Assembly (NCBI GenBank): GCA_009767595.1
Contig: VSDK01012891.1
Span: 65,027-129,026 of the forward strand
Direction: 5' to 3'
Length of the DNA stretch: 64,000 bases
Origin: Symbiodinium kawagutii
Taxonomy: Eukaryota > Sar > Dinophyceae > Suessiales > Symbiodiniaceae
Part shown: positions 1 to 10,700 of the stretch, one piece after another
Numbering within the stretch: position 1 is the first letter of the stretch
Layout of the letters: each line of letters opens with the position of its first letter
Notes under the pieces: generated by a model
Database searches by the model: none
What the model saw: the letters and a program-made list of their open reading frames with translations, nothing else
What the model was told of the DNA's origin: nothing
Made by a program: the position numbers and the translations under genes

Positions 1-1215
1 GCCTGCGCGCGAAGCAAATTTTGAAGATAAAATCTTCCATCAAAATAAAAAATGCAATTTTGCCAGCGTTTCGGGCCACTTTTCGGAGATGTCATATGAT
101 CATGAAAATTGGCACGCCGCCTGCGCGCGAAGCACATTCTCACGTCCGAAGTCGCAAAAACTCGTGGTTTTTAACAAGTTTTGAAAGTTGCATGTCCGAA
201 AAAGTGCACGCGGCCAGGGCGAGAAGCACATTTTGAAGCAAATGTGTCAAAACACAGCATGTTTTGACACTTTTTGAACACAGGAGACAAAAGTAGGAAA
301 ACACTTGCGTTTCGCGTCACTTTTCGTGATTTATGCGGCCAAAATGTGCACAACGCTTGCGCGCCAAGCACATTTGCAGGTCAAAATGGCACGCCGCCTG
401 CGCGCGAAGCACATTCTCACGTCCGAAGTCGCAAAAACTCGTGGTTTTTAACAAGTTTTTAACAAGATAGATAGACAGATGGATGGATAAATCAGCAGAT
501 AGATAGATAAACAGATAGACAGATAGATAGATAGACGAAAGATGGCTAGATAGATAGATGGCTAGACAAAGAGGTAGCCAGATAGATCGACAAGTCGATA
601 GTCAGATCGATGGGTGGCTAGATGGATAGTCAGATACATAGATGCATCGATGGATGAATAGATGGATAGATAGATGGATAGATAGATAGATAGATATTTG
701 GGTAGATAGATAGATAGATAGATAGAATAGCTAGAATAGATAGATGGAATAGACAGACAATTGGATAGCCAGATTCAGATGGCTAGATGGGTCGATAGAT
801 AGACAGATAGGTAGACGAAACGAGAGTCAGATAGAAAAGTAGATAGATAGTCAGGTAGATAGACAGAAAGATAGACAGATGGACACATAGATGATCCGAC
901 ACACTTGGCAGATAGATAGACAGATAGATAGATAGGCAGATAAATAGATAGATGGACAGGTAGATAGATAGATACATAGACACAAAGATGACGAGATAGA
1001 TAGTGAGGTAGATAGAAAGACAAGTACATAGGCAGATAGATAAACAAATAGATCATCAGATAGATAGATAGATAGACAGTCAGACAGACAGAAAGAAAAC
1101 TGATGCGCTGCCAGTCAAGTGGCCAGATCGATGCTCACATTGTCGCAACCACAACTGCACACTCCTATAGTGCTCCTATCTTGGAAACTTCCGCCACCGC
1201 CTTGTGCGGTACTAC
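1..1215. repeat. Left copy of a duplicated repeat block
   Basis: This block has units built on GCGCGAAGCACATT followed by a GATA/CAGA tetranucleotide array and a short unique tail ending in a GTGCGGTACTACT word. The same order recurs at 61815-62804 with high identity. The left copy carries about 305 bases (roughly 293-597) that the right copy lacks. Within the left copy, 111-182 and 388-459 are near-identical direct repeats of about 72 bp. Long Tyr-Leu-Ser-Ile frames on the minus strand here are products of the array, not genes. Confidence 0.85.
467..1100. repeat. GATA/CAGA tetranucleotide microsatellite
   Basis: This is a degenerate run of GATA, CAGA, GATG and GGTA words with no unique sequence. 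Shorter relatives lie at 37636-37745 and in the right-hand copy at 62118-62640. Confidence 0.9.
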
Positions 1216-1218
1216 TTG

Positions 1219-2103
1219 TAATAATAATAATAGCAATAATAACAATAACAATAATAATAATAATAATAATGAGTTTAACCAACCATCTATGGTTCACATA
1301 AACGGGTTATCATGTTAACCACCTATTATTAATCATTTATGTTAATGAGTTTAACCAACCATCTATGGTTAATCATAGATTAATAAGGTTTTTGACTCTA
1401 TGGTTATGAATTCACCAATGGCTTGTAATTGGCTAATCAAGGCTTTAACCAACCATCTATGTTTAACTAGCTGGTTGATGGTTAATAATAGGGCATAATA
1501 AAGTAACAGTAGTAGGATTTGTACCAGCTATATATGGCTATGGGTCAACATTAAGCAACCAACTAGTGGGGGACAATATCCAACCATTTTATAGGGAAAA
1601 CAATGGTCATTGACAGGGGAACCAGGGGTACGGAGTTTTGACCGACAGCCAATTGTTGATCTTCAATGGGTAGTGACCAGCTGAGAATGGTTAACCAATA
1701 GCAATGGGTAATAATGACTAGTTATAGTTATAATTGATCAGCTTCAATGGTTAGTAGTGGTACATGTTAAGAATGTAGTTGTGAATAGTGGATAAGCAGG
1801 CGACAAAGAACAGGTGACTCTAGAACTTGCTCACCATGTCCCCAGCTAATGATGTCTTCACCGTAGTAAACCAGCTAGCTAGCCATATCACTAGCTAAGC
1901 TTAGTTCCAACCCATTCATCGATAGCTAGCCAATTCGTTATCACTAGCCACCGTATAACTAACCATCACGAAGTATAACTAACCATCATCAACCATCAAA
2001 AAAGAATACCGGAAAACCATATATTGTAACCGCTAACCCTCACTAATAGCTAACCATATCCGTGGCCACCTAACCACGTGGTAGAGGTCATGCCCTGCTC
2101 CAG
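1219..2103. other. AT-rich stretch with no coding signal; contains an AAT array and a TIR element
   Basis: An (AAT)n-like tract at 1219-1271 is followed by degenerate TTTAACCAACCATCTATGG words and one copy of TIR family 1 (1534-1652). No exon-like island was seen before 2104. It is probably intron or intergenic sequence upstream of the NSUN exon. Confidence 0.5.
1534..1652. mobile_element. TIR family 1 element (MITE-like)
   Basis: About 119 bp beginning ATGGCTATGGGTCAA and ending in a diverged inverted copy (TTGACCGACAGCCAAT). The interior shares GGGGAACCAGGGGTAC and a TTTTGACC block with the copies at 13334, 20455, 38070 and 41003 and, inverted, at 28105 and 57401. It has no coding capacity, so any transposase would act in trans. 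Confidence 0.7.
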
Positions 2104-2239
2104 GTGCACCACCGACGCCTCAACCCGACACTTGGAGAAGTTCCGCACGACGTGGGGCCTCAACTCACTCAGCGTTTCGGCAGCGTTTCAGGGGATCGCG
2201 TGGCGCCAAGCTGTGGCCCGCAGGGCGGCAGCGCCGCAG
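2104..2239 (+). CDS. NSUN-type RNA m5C methyltransferase, internal exon (motif with first Cys)
   Basis: The GC-rich island after acceptor TGCTCCAG reads CTTDASTRHLEKFRTTWG. This matches the NOP2/Sun family block whose usual form is (D)xxCTxDGSxxHxxK(F/Y)xxWG; its cysteine is the one that helps release the methylated RNA. The acceptor leaves a single G before the TGC codon. Two donors keep phase 0: GT at 2174 (exon 2104-2173) or GT at 2240 (exon to 2239). GC content stays high to about 2256, which favours the longer form. The upstream SAM-binding exons are not visible in the window. Known family proteins methylate cytosine-5 in tRNA or rRNA; the RNA target here is unknown. A 10.9 kb retrotransposon sits in the following intron. 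Confidence 0.65.
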
Positions 2240-2390
2240 GTCAGCCGCAGTTCACCAAGCAACTAATGGTTACAACCACTAGTGGTTATAACTAACCATC
2301 AACAACTAATGAAAAGGTATAACTATAACCAACAACAATGGTTAATGATAGGGTATAACCAACCATCTATGTTTAACTAGCTGGTTAATG

Positions 2391-2405
2391 GTCAATAACA
2401 GGGGA
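2391..2405. repeat. Target-site duplication, 5' copy
   Basis: The 15-mer GTCAATAACAGGGGA directly precedes the retrotransposon and recurs exactly at 13282-13296. This fixes both element ends and indicates a recent, complete insertion. Confidence 0.9.
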
Positions 2406-2465
2406 GCTGTGTGGGCTCGAACCGCCCCGGGGTGACAGCTGGAACCCCCCGGTGCCAATCGTGCC
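2406..2465 (+). other. Retrotransposon 5' UTR
   Basis: Sixty GC-rich bases separate the target duplication from the ORF1 start codon. An in-frame TGA at 2433-2435 limits ORF1 to starts after 2435, and the first ATG is at 2466 in the context GTGCCATGG, close to a favourable initiation context. Any internal promoter must lie in or just downstream of this leader. Confidence 0.6.
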
Positions 2466-5400
2466 ATGGATTTCCTCAACCCTGAGACTCGCCAATCGTT
2501 GCTGGCAGTATTGCGTAAGTTCAGTCTACATCGAAAGATCTGCTCATGCCTTCATGATCGCACTTTCATGCTGGAATTGGGGCAACATGTTACTATGGGG
2601 AAAAACCACGTCAAGGTGGATGTGAAGATTCTGCGGGATGTACCATCATTCAACAGTGATGAGTTCCTTGGATATTCTCTCCAGAAGTGCACATGCATGG
2701 ATGTGGTCGATGAACAGACCAGTGAATTGACAATGTCCGCTGTCCAATGGGAGATGGTGGCTTCGAAACATTCCAGATTTCTTGCTATCGCAGTGAAATG
2801 CATAGATGGTAAGTTGGATTCGCGGGGTGACGGTTCTACACTGTTGCCTATCATGCCGACTCAAAGTGATTGCGAGACAAATGAAATTCTTACTGGTGAA
2901 CTCTTCGCTGGGGGAGTGGGGGGATAGGCTTTTGCCAACAAAGCCCTATGCTCCAGTGATCGTGTTATCAGCACTGCTTGGGCCCTCGACCAGGACCCAA
3001 TTGCTTGCAATGCATTTCGACAGAATCACCAGATGGACCATGTTGCATCCTCTGAATCGCAATCATGGGGATATGTGCAAGCTGATGAGGCTATCAATTT
3101 GTGTCCTACCGTGATTTTCCAGACGCCGGTTGAAAGTGTATGGTGGATGGCTCACGTCACAAGATTTGCTTCGCAGCTCATCTTGATGAGCCCTCCTTGT
3201 CCACCGTGGAGTGCTGCAGACCAAAGCCCTGGTTTGAATCGTGGAGACGGAATGTGCATCATTGTTGTTATCATCATTCTTGGCTACCTGAGGCCAAGGG
3301 TGTGGGGACTGGAGAATGTCAGCACTTTGAAGTCACATCGACACTGGGATATCGTGATTGCTGTGATCAAGTGGACCAATTTCCAGGTGCAATGGTCCAG
3401 ATGCCTGGACTTGGAAGACCAAACACCACAGCATCGTGAGAGGTTGCTCCTTTTTGCGACCAATAGGCTTGACGAAGACCTATCATCACACAAACCAGTT
3501 GCATGGCCAATGAAGCAGAAGAACACTTTGCGATCGTGCCATGTAATTTGTTCACTGGATGATTTCTTCAAAGACATGGCAACGTTGAAGCCGCATGAAC
3601 TTTCCATGTATCTTGACACCAAGCTTCTACCCAAAGATGTTACGAAACCTCACCGCAAACGAACTGCCAGGGACCTTGTTCAATATCGGTTGAGATCATT
3701 GGACGATGGTTTTGCTTGCGTGATGACCACCTATGGGAGACCAGACTCAGTGCATGAAGACCTCCTGGCTCGTGGTGGGTTGTATGGAGCTCTGTATCAT
3801 GATGGAAACGAGGTGCGAAAACTCACACCACCAGAGATTTGCATCTTGTTTGGATTGACCTCTGACATTTGGTTGCCACGTGAAGAGTACATTTCGGTGT
3901 CACTCCTGGGGAACAGTATTGCAGTTCCGCATGCTCTGATCCTCATCCTCAACATGGCTGCATGTGTGAGACCCTTTTGGTTTCTCAGAGGTATCGATAG
4001 CACCTTTGCACAATGCATGGCTGACCCCATCAACGCAACCAACATGTTGATTGAGCACACTGATGATGGTTTTTGGATCAGAAAACGTGATGGTCAGTTG
4101 GGCATCCCACCCACGATTCCCATTCATGATTTTGCATTGGTTTCCACTGCCTCACCATTGCAGACGGTTCGGTTGTATGTCGAAGTGGGAATGAATGTGT
4201 CCATGGTGCTTCAACATGTTCTGGGAAACTCCCTGCCTGCAAAACTGGACATCCTTGTCAAAGGGGCAGGTTCCTTGCGAGTACAGATGCACGCTGAGAT
4301 GAGCATGCCAACTGGCAGATTGAAGCTGTCTTCAACGGTTCCATGCTGTTTCCTACCATCCGATGATGCCATGAAATCCACAACATGGCCATTCGTGGCT
4401 GTCATGTGCATTGAAGATATCGTTGTGATGAAGAGGGAACGCCACATGAAATGCGATGACATCAGGCAGTGTTTGGCTTGCAACGTGCATCATGAACATG
4501 CAGATGGGACATGCTTTGACGTGTATGGCATTCCAATTTGCGAAGATGATGAAGTACCCAATGTCATTCTCTACCATCGTGCCATTGATGTAGAATCCAT
4601 GGTTGCGGTCATGCCTGATGGTTGCAGTTGGCAATCAAAGCCACAGTCATTTTGCATGCAACTTGAAGCCGGCTATATACCTCCTGTTGAACACTGCCTG
4701 CGAAACACAGGGATCTTCGATTTCCTGCTTTGCCTGGGGTGGGAAGTTCATACGGTTTGGATCCACAAATTTGTTGAAGAAGATGCCAAGCTAGTGATCA
4801 TGCCTACTGATGGAAGGTTGAATGTCCAAAGAGAAGCTGTTGCCAACCTGATGTTGATTCGATGGATGCAGGGCGAACTGGCACAGTGGCAAACACAAGC
4901 AGATTTCCACGTAGAAGTCCGTGTGCATCTCTGGGGTGCTTGGATCTGGGATGGCAAATGTCAAACCACCATGATTGGTAGGGATGTGATCACATGCTGG
5001 GAGAATGCAGCTGCCGCCATGGGCAGCAAATCCAAGATGAAGATCACCATGGACCAACATGATTTCGACATGGATGTTCCCCTGTCAGACTATATCGCTA
5101 GTGCTTCGCAGTACATCAAATTGCACTTGGTCCCAATCAAACATGAGCACAAGCATGATGATGATGAACAACACAACAAACAATGCAGGAACACAAAAGA
5201 CGACATGGCAACTCCTCATGCGGCTTTCGAGGAGCATGCTGTGAGTAAGATGGTTGGAGGGATGATTGAAGATTTCCGCAATACATTAGGTGACCAGAGG
5301 ATGCCAGATGATTTGTTTCTTCCAATGATGATCTTCAAGGATGTCAATTTCATGTGTGTGACCAACGCCATGGGATATATCATACGGCTGATGAAGTTCT

Positions 5401-7769
5401 TCAGAGACATGGGAATTGAACGTGAACTCAACAAAGCTGGATGGCAGATCGTAGTTCAGTTGCTTGACTATGTTGATGAGATGGATTCACAAGCACAGAT
5501 GAAGATCACTCCAATCCACGGAAAGAAACGATTGTCCATGGAGGTCATTCACTCTTTCATCTTCGCTGCTCTCTTTTGTGCCAGACTCCCTGTCCCGCAG
5601 AGAGCATGTGATTGTGAAAAGAGATGGATCAAGGTGCAGACCAAGTATCTTGATCAATGGGTGCTTCAGGGAAAATTTGCAGCTACTGAAAAGTGCGGGA
5701 TTTTCAATCAGCCGTGGCATGATGTCAGTGTTCGCATGGAAAATGACTCACACCTCCGAATGATTTGCAGAGGTCGCATGCTCATTGATGAAAGAATTCT
5801 GGGTGATGTCATTGATGAAGACAAGCATCCGGAGGATTCCTTGAAGGTGCACTTTGTACTGCAATTGAAAGGGGGCGGAGTCAAACCACAAAAACCTGGT
5901 GCGGTTACTGCAACCAAGAATGATTTGGCAAGATTGTTTCTGCAAATTGGTTGCGAGTTACACCAGACGACCAAGACAGTGGACAAACTCATGCAATTGA
6001 ATGGCATTGCGGCCATCAAACACGCCCTGAGACAGAAGGATGCTGCCTCCAGGCTTAGTCAACTGGAAAGATTGGCACGAATCAACGACATTGAATTGCC
6101 TCCACACAATGTTGCTGAGTTGAAGCGCAACCATGCCAATCAGGCACGGCAACACAAGCAGGCACTTCGCTCGCAAGAATTCTCTGTGAGTGACTACAGT
6201 CTATGTGGTGGGGTTTTCAAAAACCAAGATGGAACCGATAGCCCTCTGATTGATAGCATCAAGCATGGAGCACATGGTGTGATGTTGAGTTGTAGCCAGA
6301 GTGCCGAACCATGGCTACAGCACACAGCTCGCATTTCGCAGGATGAATTGGGGCTTCTCATCATGGGTTGCTGTGATGACCCACAGAAACATGGATGTAC
6401 TCGACACAGCATTCCTGCCACAACATGTGAAGGTTCTCCGGTCGTCATTGATGCATGCCTACATCAACTTGGACACAAGGAGGTTGTGGTCACCACCCCT
6501 AAAGGTGCCAAGGTTGACCTACATGACTCAACGGTGGTTGCAGTGACCATGTATCGTGATGAGATGGAACAGACCGCATGGCGTGATGTCCTCAAAGTGC
6601 CAGTCAAAGTGGCAATGGAAGGATTCCGAAAAGCACATGTCACATTTTCCATGATCTCTGCACCTTGGGGTAGGACGTGGGCCAACGAACATGGCAAATG
6701 CACACCTGATAACGCCAAGAGCTTCCAATTCCACATGAGGGTCCTCTCCAGTGACCTCGAACCTATCCTTCGTGCATCCGGCATGCATGGTCTTTGTTGT
6801 GTTCCAAAGACTGAAAGCAGAGAGATCAACCAAGACTACGCCATCATTTGGATGGATGGTGACTTGCAGACTCTTCAGGTCAAGGCTGCTGCATGTCAAT
6901 TCGGCATGGGTCTGGTCAGAGCGACCAAAGGAGTCACAGAAAAGACCTCGCGAGGCATTCGTGTGAAGCAGTCATCTTTCGAAGAGGCACACAAAGCTCT
7001 CAAGCCAGGTGTTGAAGTGCCGCAGCAAGTCATTGTGCACCACGTGGCTAAGTTTGCACCTTTGCCAAATGGAGCAACCCAAGATTCCATCCGAGCATGG
7101 TTGGACAAACTTGGCATAGTCGCCAAACCCATGAAGCCGATGGGTCCGAAAGCATGGATGATTGGATGTACCAAGAAATTCGATGAGCAGTTCCTGACAT
7201 GGAACGATTCCGTGTTCTTGGTAACTTGGCTTCAGGACAAGAATCAACCTCGTCCCACACCAGTGTTAGCAGGAAAGAGACCGAAGAATGACAAGTCCTC
7301 ATCGACTGCCAGTGAGGACACCCTGATGTCAGACGATCCTTGGATGCCCTTTTTCCAGAAGAAAGGGATTCAACCAAATGCCATGAAACCCGTGAGTCAG
7401 GCTGCTCCACCTGTGGCAGCTGCAAGGGTTGTGGAAGGCCCCATCGAGGAACGTTTCAAAGGCCAAGATGCCAAGATGGAGCAACTCCAAATGACAGTTG
7501 AAGCCATGAACAAAAGGCTTGACCAACAGGATGCTCACAATAAGACCTTTGAAAGCAATGTTCAGACCCACATGACTCAAATCCAAGAAGGAGTCAACAA
7601 GCAGATAGCATCATTGACCACGGCATTCGAAGACTCAGTCACTCGTGCAATCCGCAAACAGGACAAACAGCTCAGTGACAGCATGGCTGAAATCAAGCAA
7701 CTGTTGAAAGATCAAGGTACCCCTCGGAAGACAAGAAAGACCGACCAAGATAACGGCCAAGTGGATTGA
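2466..7769 (+). CDS. Retrotransposon ORF1: DNA (cytosine-5) methyltransferase fused to a long accessory region; internal TAG
   Basis: The frame spans 1,767 codons with one internal stop. A C5-MTase domain occupies about residues 145-490: motif I ELFAGGVGG (145-153), motif II ALDQDP (173-178), catalytic motif IV PPCPPWS with Cys245, motif VI LENV (Glu283), motif VIII QHRER (322-326), motif IX LTPPE (453) and motif X GNS (482). All key residues are present, so the domain looks competent. A cysteine/histidine cluster CLACNVHHEHADGTC (669-683) may bind metal. Residues about 1097-1138 resemble the C-terminal half of ubiquitin and end LQLKGGG. Residues about 1661-1745 form a predicted coiled coil, as is common in LINE ORF1 proteins, followed by a basic tail. 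Codon 154 is TAG directly after motif I where family members usually have Trp (TGG); removing it restores one frame. An internal ATG at 3033 would give a protein lacking motifs I and II. The role is presumably methylation of CpG or other cytosines in element or host DNA (inference). Confidence 0.9.
2925..2927 (+). other. In-frame TAG inside methyltransferase motif I
   Basis: The frame before (from 2466) and after (through 7767) is the same, with the SAM-binding GG on one side and ALDQDP on the other. TAG is one transition from the TGG expected at this Trp. It is either a recent nonsense mutation, an RNA-edited or readthrough codon, or an assembly error. Confidence 0.85.
5754..5879 (+). other. 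Ubiquitin-like segment within ORF1
   Basis: The translation LRMICRGRMLIDERILGDVI, then about eight residues, then LKVHFVLQLKGGG, follows the ubiquitin pattern (QRLIFAGKQLEDGRTLSDY ... LHLVLRLRGG). The terminal di-glycine that deubiquitinases cut after is kept, as GGG. The N-terminal half of the fold is not obvious in the sequence before it. An earlier stretch with PLSDYIASASQYIKLHLVPI (about 5085-5145) is a weaker relative. Confidence 0.45.
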
Positions 7770-7773
7770 CTAG
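7767..7773 (+). promoter_or_regulatory. Candidate stop-codon readthrough signal TGACTAG between ORF1 and ORF2
   Basis: ORF1 ends TGA followed immediately by CTAG, and ORF2 starts four codons later in the same frame (ATG 7779). UGA followed by CUA(G) is an experimentally known leaky context in animal genes and some RNA viruses. Readthrough would give an ORF1-ORF2 fusion. Whether dinoflagellate ribosomes respond to this context is unknown. Confidence 0.5.
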
Positions 7774-7778
7774 CCGTC

Positions 7779-10700
7779 ATGATGCCAAGCATGTTCGTAG
7801 TGCATTCTTTGTGGAGTGTTGCTATTTTTCGAATATGCCAGTACCATAGTTTACAAATTCGTTCAATCAGCCAACGCGACCACCCTCTCTTCAGGTCAGA
7901 GTTGCCTGTGACCCGTCGTGTGGCTTGCAATCAATACAATTACCTCCATGCCGCCAGGATTGGTGAAGCCACCAACCCTGGCCCTGTGACAGTGGCGATA
8001 TCGAACCCAACGCAACTGCATGGAAAAACAGAGCAGATTTCGAAACTGGGATATGACTTGTTTTTGCTAAGTGAGACAAGTGCTACTCAACAAGCCATCA
8101 CCAATCTTTCCAAAGAATATTCTCGTTTGAAGTATAAAACCTTTTTCAGTAAGGAAGTTCCCCACAAGAAGCAAACCCTCGACGGTCACCCATCTTTGCG
8201 TGGGGATGCCATCGGTACAGCAATCTTAACAAAATTACCCGCTAGGGTATTCCGTGGTTCTATACCGGATCCGGTGTGGAATACTTGTCGTATCAATGCA
8301 GGTATCATCCGGATTGGTCAACTTGAGGTTTTATCAGTGGCGATTTACGGTTTCGCTAACGCACTGACAACAAGTCTACAGAAATTGAATGATGTACTTC
8401 TAGCTGCAGCTTTCGATCTTGTGTCACAAACCAAGTTGCCTTTCATAATTGGAGGCGATTTCAATCAGCCAGTTCAAGACATGCCATGTTTTTCACATCT
8501 TTACAACATGGGGGCAAGAGAAGCCTTTGCATTGTTTCGTGAACGGTTCAATCGTGAACTCCCTGCCACATGTCGTGGCGCTACACGCAACGACACTGCA
8601 ATACTTCATCCGGCCATTGCTGCTTTGGTTCAAGATATGTGGGTTGATCAAAGTCATATTTTTGATTCACACTCCCCGCTTTGTATCAAATTGCATTCCC
8701 CTGATGTCCCAATTCCCACCTTGCATTGGGTTGTTCCTGAAGGGTTTCATGCTTTCCCTTTGCAATCTGATCTTTTTGAATCTTCCTACACGGAAATGGC
8801 AAAAAAACATGATTTTAACCTTGAAATTACATCACAATCCTCGGGTTCCGATGCCTTGTCGCAATGGTCGCAGTGTTGCGAGGATGCTGTCAATCGTAGC
8901 TTGCAAATCCAACATCAGCATGACCCTATTCATAATCCCACCTCGAGGCTCCCTCGCCAGTTTCGAGGTAGATGTAAATTCAAGACTACGACTCACACAT
9001 CCGGTGTTCGTGGCATTCCTCAAGATCGCTTCGGACATTTCAATCCAGATGTTGAAGTTTATAGTAAAATTGCTTTCGCAAAAGTGAAGCAGACAAGAAG
9101 ATTGAGATCCTTGTATAAGGCATTGCAATCTTTTCAAATGAGAAGAGACTCATTTGATGCACAAAAAATTGCTGAAATGCAGACACAATTCCAATCCGAA
9201 TGGAAGAAAATTTTCCAGGCCCACGGATATGGTAATAGTTGGCCCAACTGGTTATGTAAATTTGACCAAGTTAGTGTAGTCACCAAGCAACTTCCTTGTA
9301 TGGATGATTTATTCTCATTTCTTCAGATCACCGAGTATGATGCAAATGCTTGTTGTCGTCAGGAAGCACTCCAACGCAAACAAGCTTTTAAGTATGCTAT
9401 CAAACTTGATGTTGAAGAAAATTTTAGTACTATGACATATAAGATTGTCAAAGCCAAAGATGCACATCGTTTGCAGGAAGTACCTTTTGTGGTCCAATCC
9501 ACGGCAAATTTGTGCCGGGCATCCAAAGGTAACCAATGCATCCGTTTAGCAAAAGAGCTTTCAGTAACACTCAATGCCGAGGCTACTTTCGGACAGGCCC
9601 GTATTTTAGTACTTAGTCAGGATCACAATCGCATAGCCTTTAAAGTTCTTGAAGGTCAGCTGTCGGCAGTGGATATCTTTCGACAGGAAAGAGTTGCCAT
9701 TACGCCGCAAGAAATTGATGAAGCTTTTCGACAATTTTGGCAACCCATGTGGCAAAGAGATAGTGAGCAAGAAGCTGTTGACCTACAATGTTGGGAAAGT
9801 TTCCAACAAGAATTCCAAGTTGCAAATTTACCAAATTTTCCTGTTCACGTTACCTTGGAAGATCCGGACGAGTGGTTTGCTGCCATTAAAAATCTTGATG
9901 ATGGTAAAACCCCTGGATTTGACGGTTGGAGACACGAAGAACTAAAGATGCTTCCCAAAAATGCCATCTATGATTTAATCAAAATCCTTGCCAAGTTGGT
10001 ACATGTCGGTTTGGATTCCGACATGTTAGCTGCTAAAACGTGTTTGCTCTCCAAGGTAGAAGTTCCGAGTTCGATGGAACACGGTCGTCCGATCACGGTT
10101 CTACCAACCTTGTATAGGTTATGTTCAAAAATTATTTATCAACAGATTATGCGGGTTTGGGCGACGCAGTTACCCGCGGGTATTTCAGGTGGAATACCTG
10201 CAAGGAGCGTTCGCGACGTTGCAGTTATGCAATCCTTGCAAATTGAGCGAAGTTTGGCTGCCAAGCAAGATCTTTGCGGTTCAACCATGGACCTCACAAA
10301 GGCCTTCAATTTGCTTCCAAGGGCCCCTACTAAATTCATTTTGAGCCGTTTAGGTATACCTGATTTTGTTCTGAATTTTTGGTTTGATAATCTCACTCGT
10401 ATGACGAGATCTCTGGTTTTTGCAGGTACACAAGGTACCCCTCAAGGTGCTACGACCGGATTTGCAGAAGGAGATTGTCTCTCCATCATTGCTATGCTTG
10501 CCATTGCAATCTTTTTCTTTTATCGCATGATTGATGTGGGTGTGACACCAACTGTTTATGCAGATAATTGGTCATGGTTGTGTAGAACCTTTGCCCAACA
10601 ATGGAATGCTTGGCTACACACCCTGAATATAGTTGCTTCTTTGAAGATGCAGATCAGTCTCAAAAAATCCTGGGTGTGGGCCACGTCAAAACCTTTGCGT

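Noticed and set aside
775-1056. Minus-strand frames rich in YLSIYLS
   Set aside because: They are translations of the GATA/CAGA array and recur in the copy at 62280-62612; simple-sequence artefacts.
1103-1318. Frames with poly-Asn or poly-Ile
   Set aside because: Products of the AAT tract; no coding evidence on either side.
3284-3634. Antisense frames of 100-125 codons across the retrotransposon
   Set aside because: They overlap the conserved methyltransferase and RT frames and have no motif of their own; the same holds for other shadows at 6464-7586 and 8832-9137.
3033-7769. ATG 3033 as the true start of ORF1
   Set aside because: Methyltransferase motifs I and II lie upstream in the same frame from 2466, so the full protein starts there and 3033 is an internal Met exposed by the TAG.
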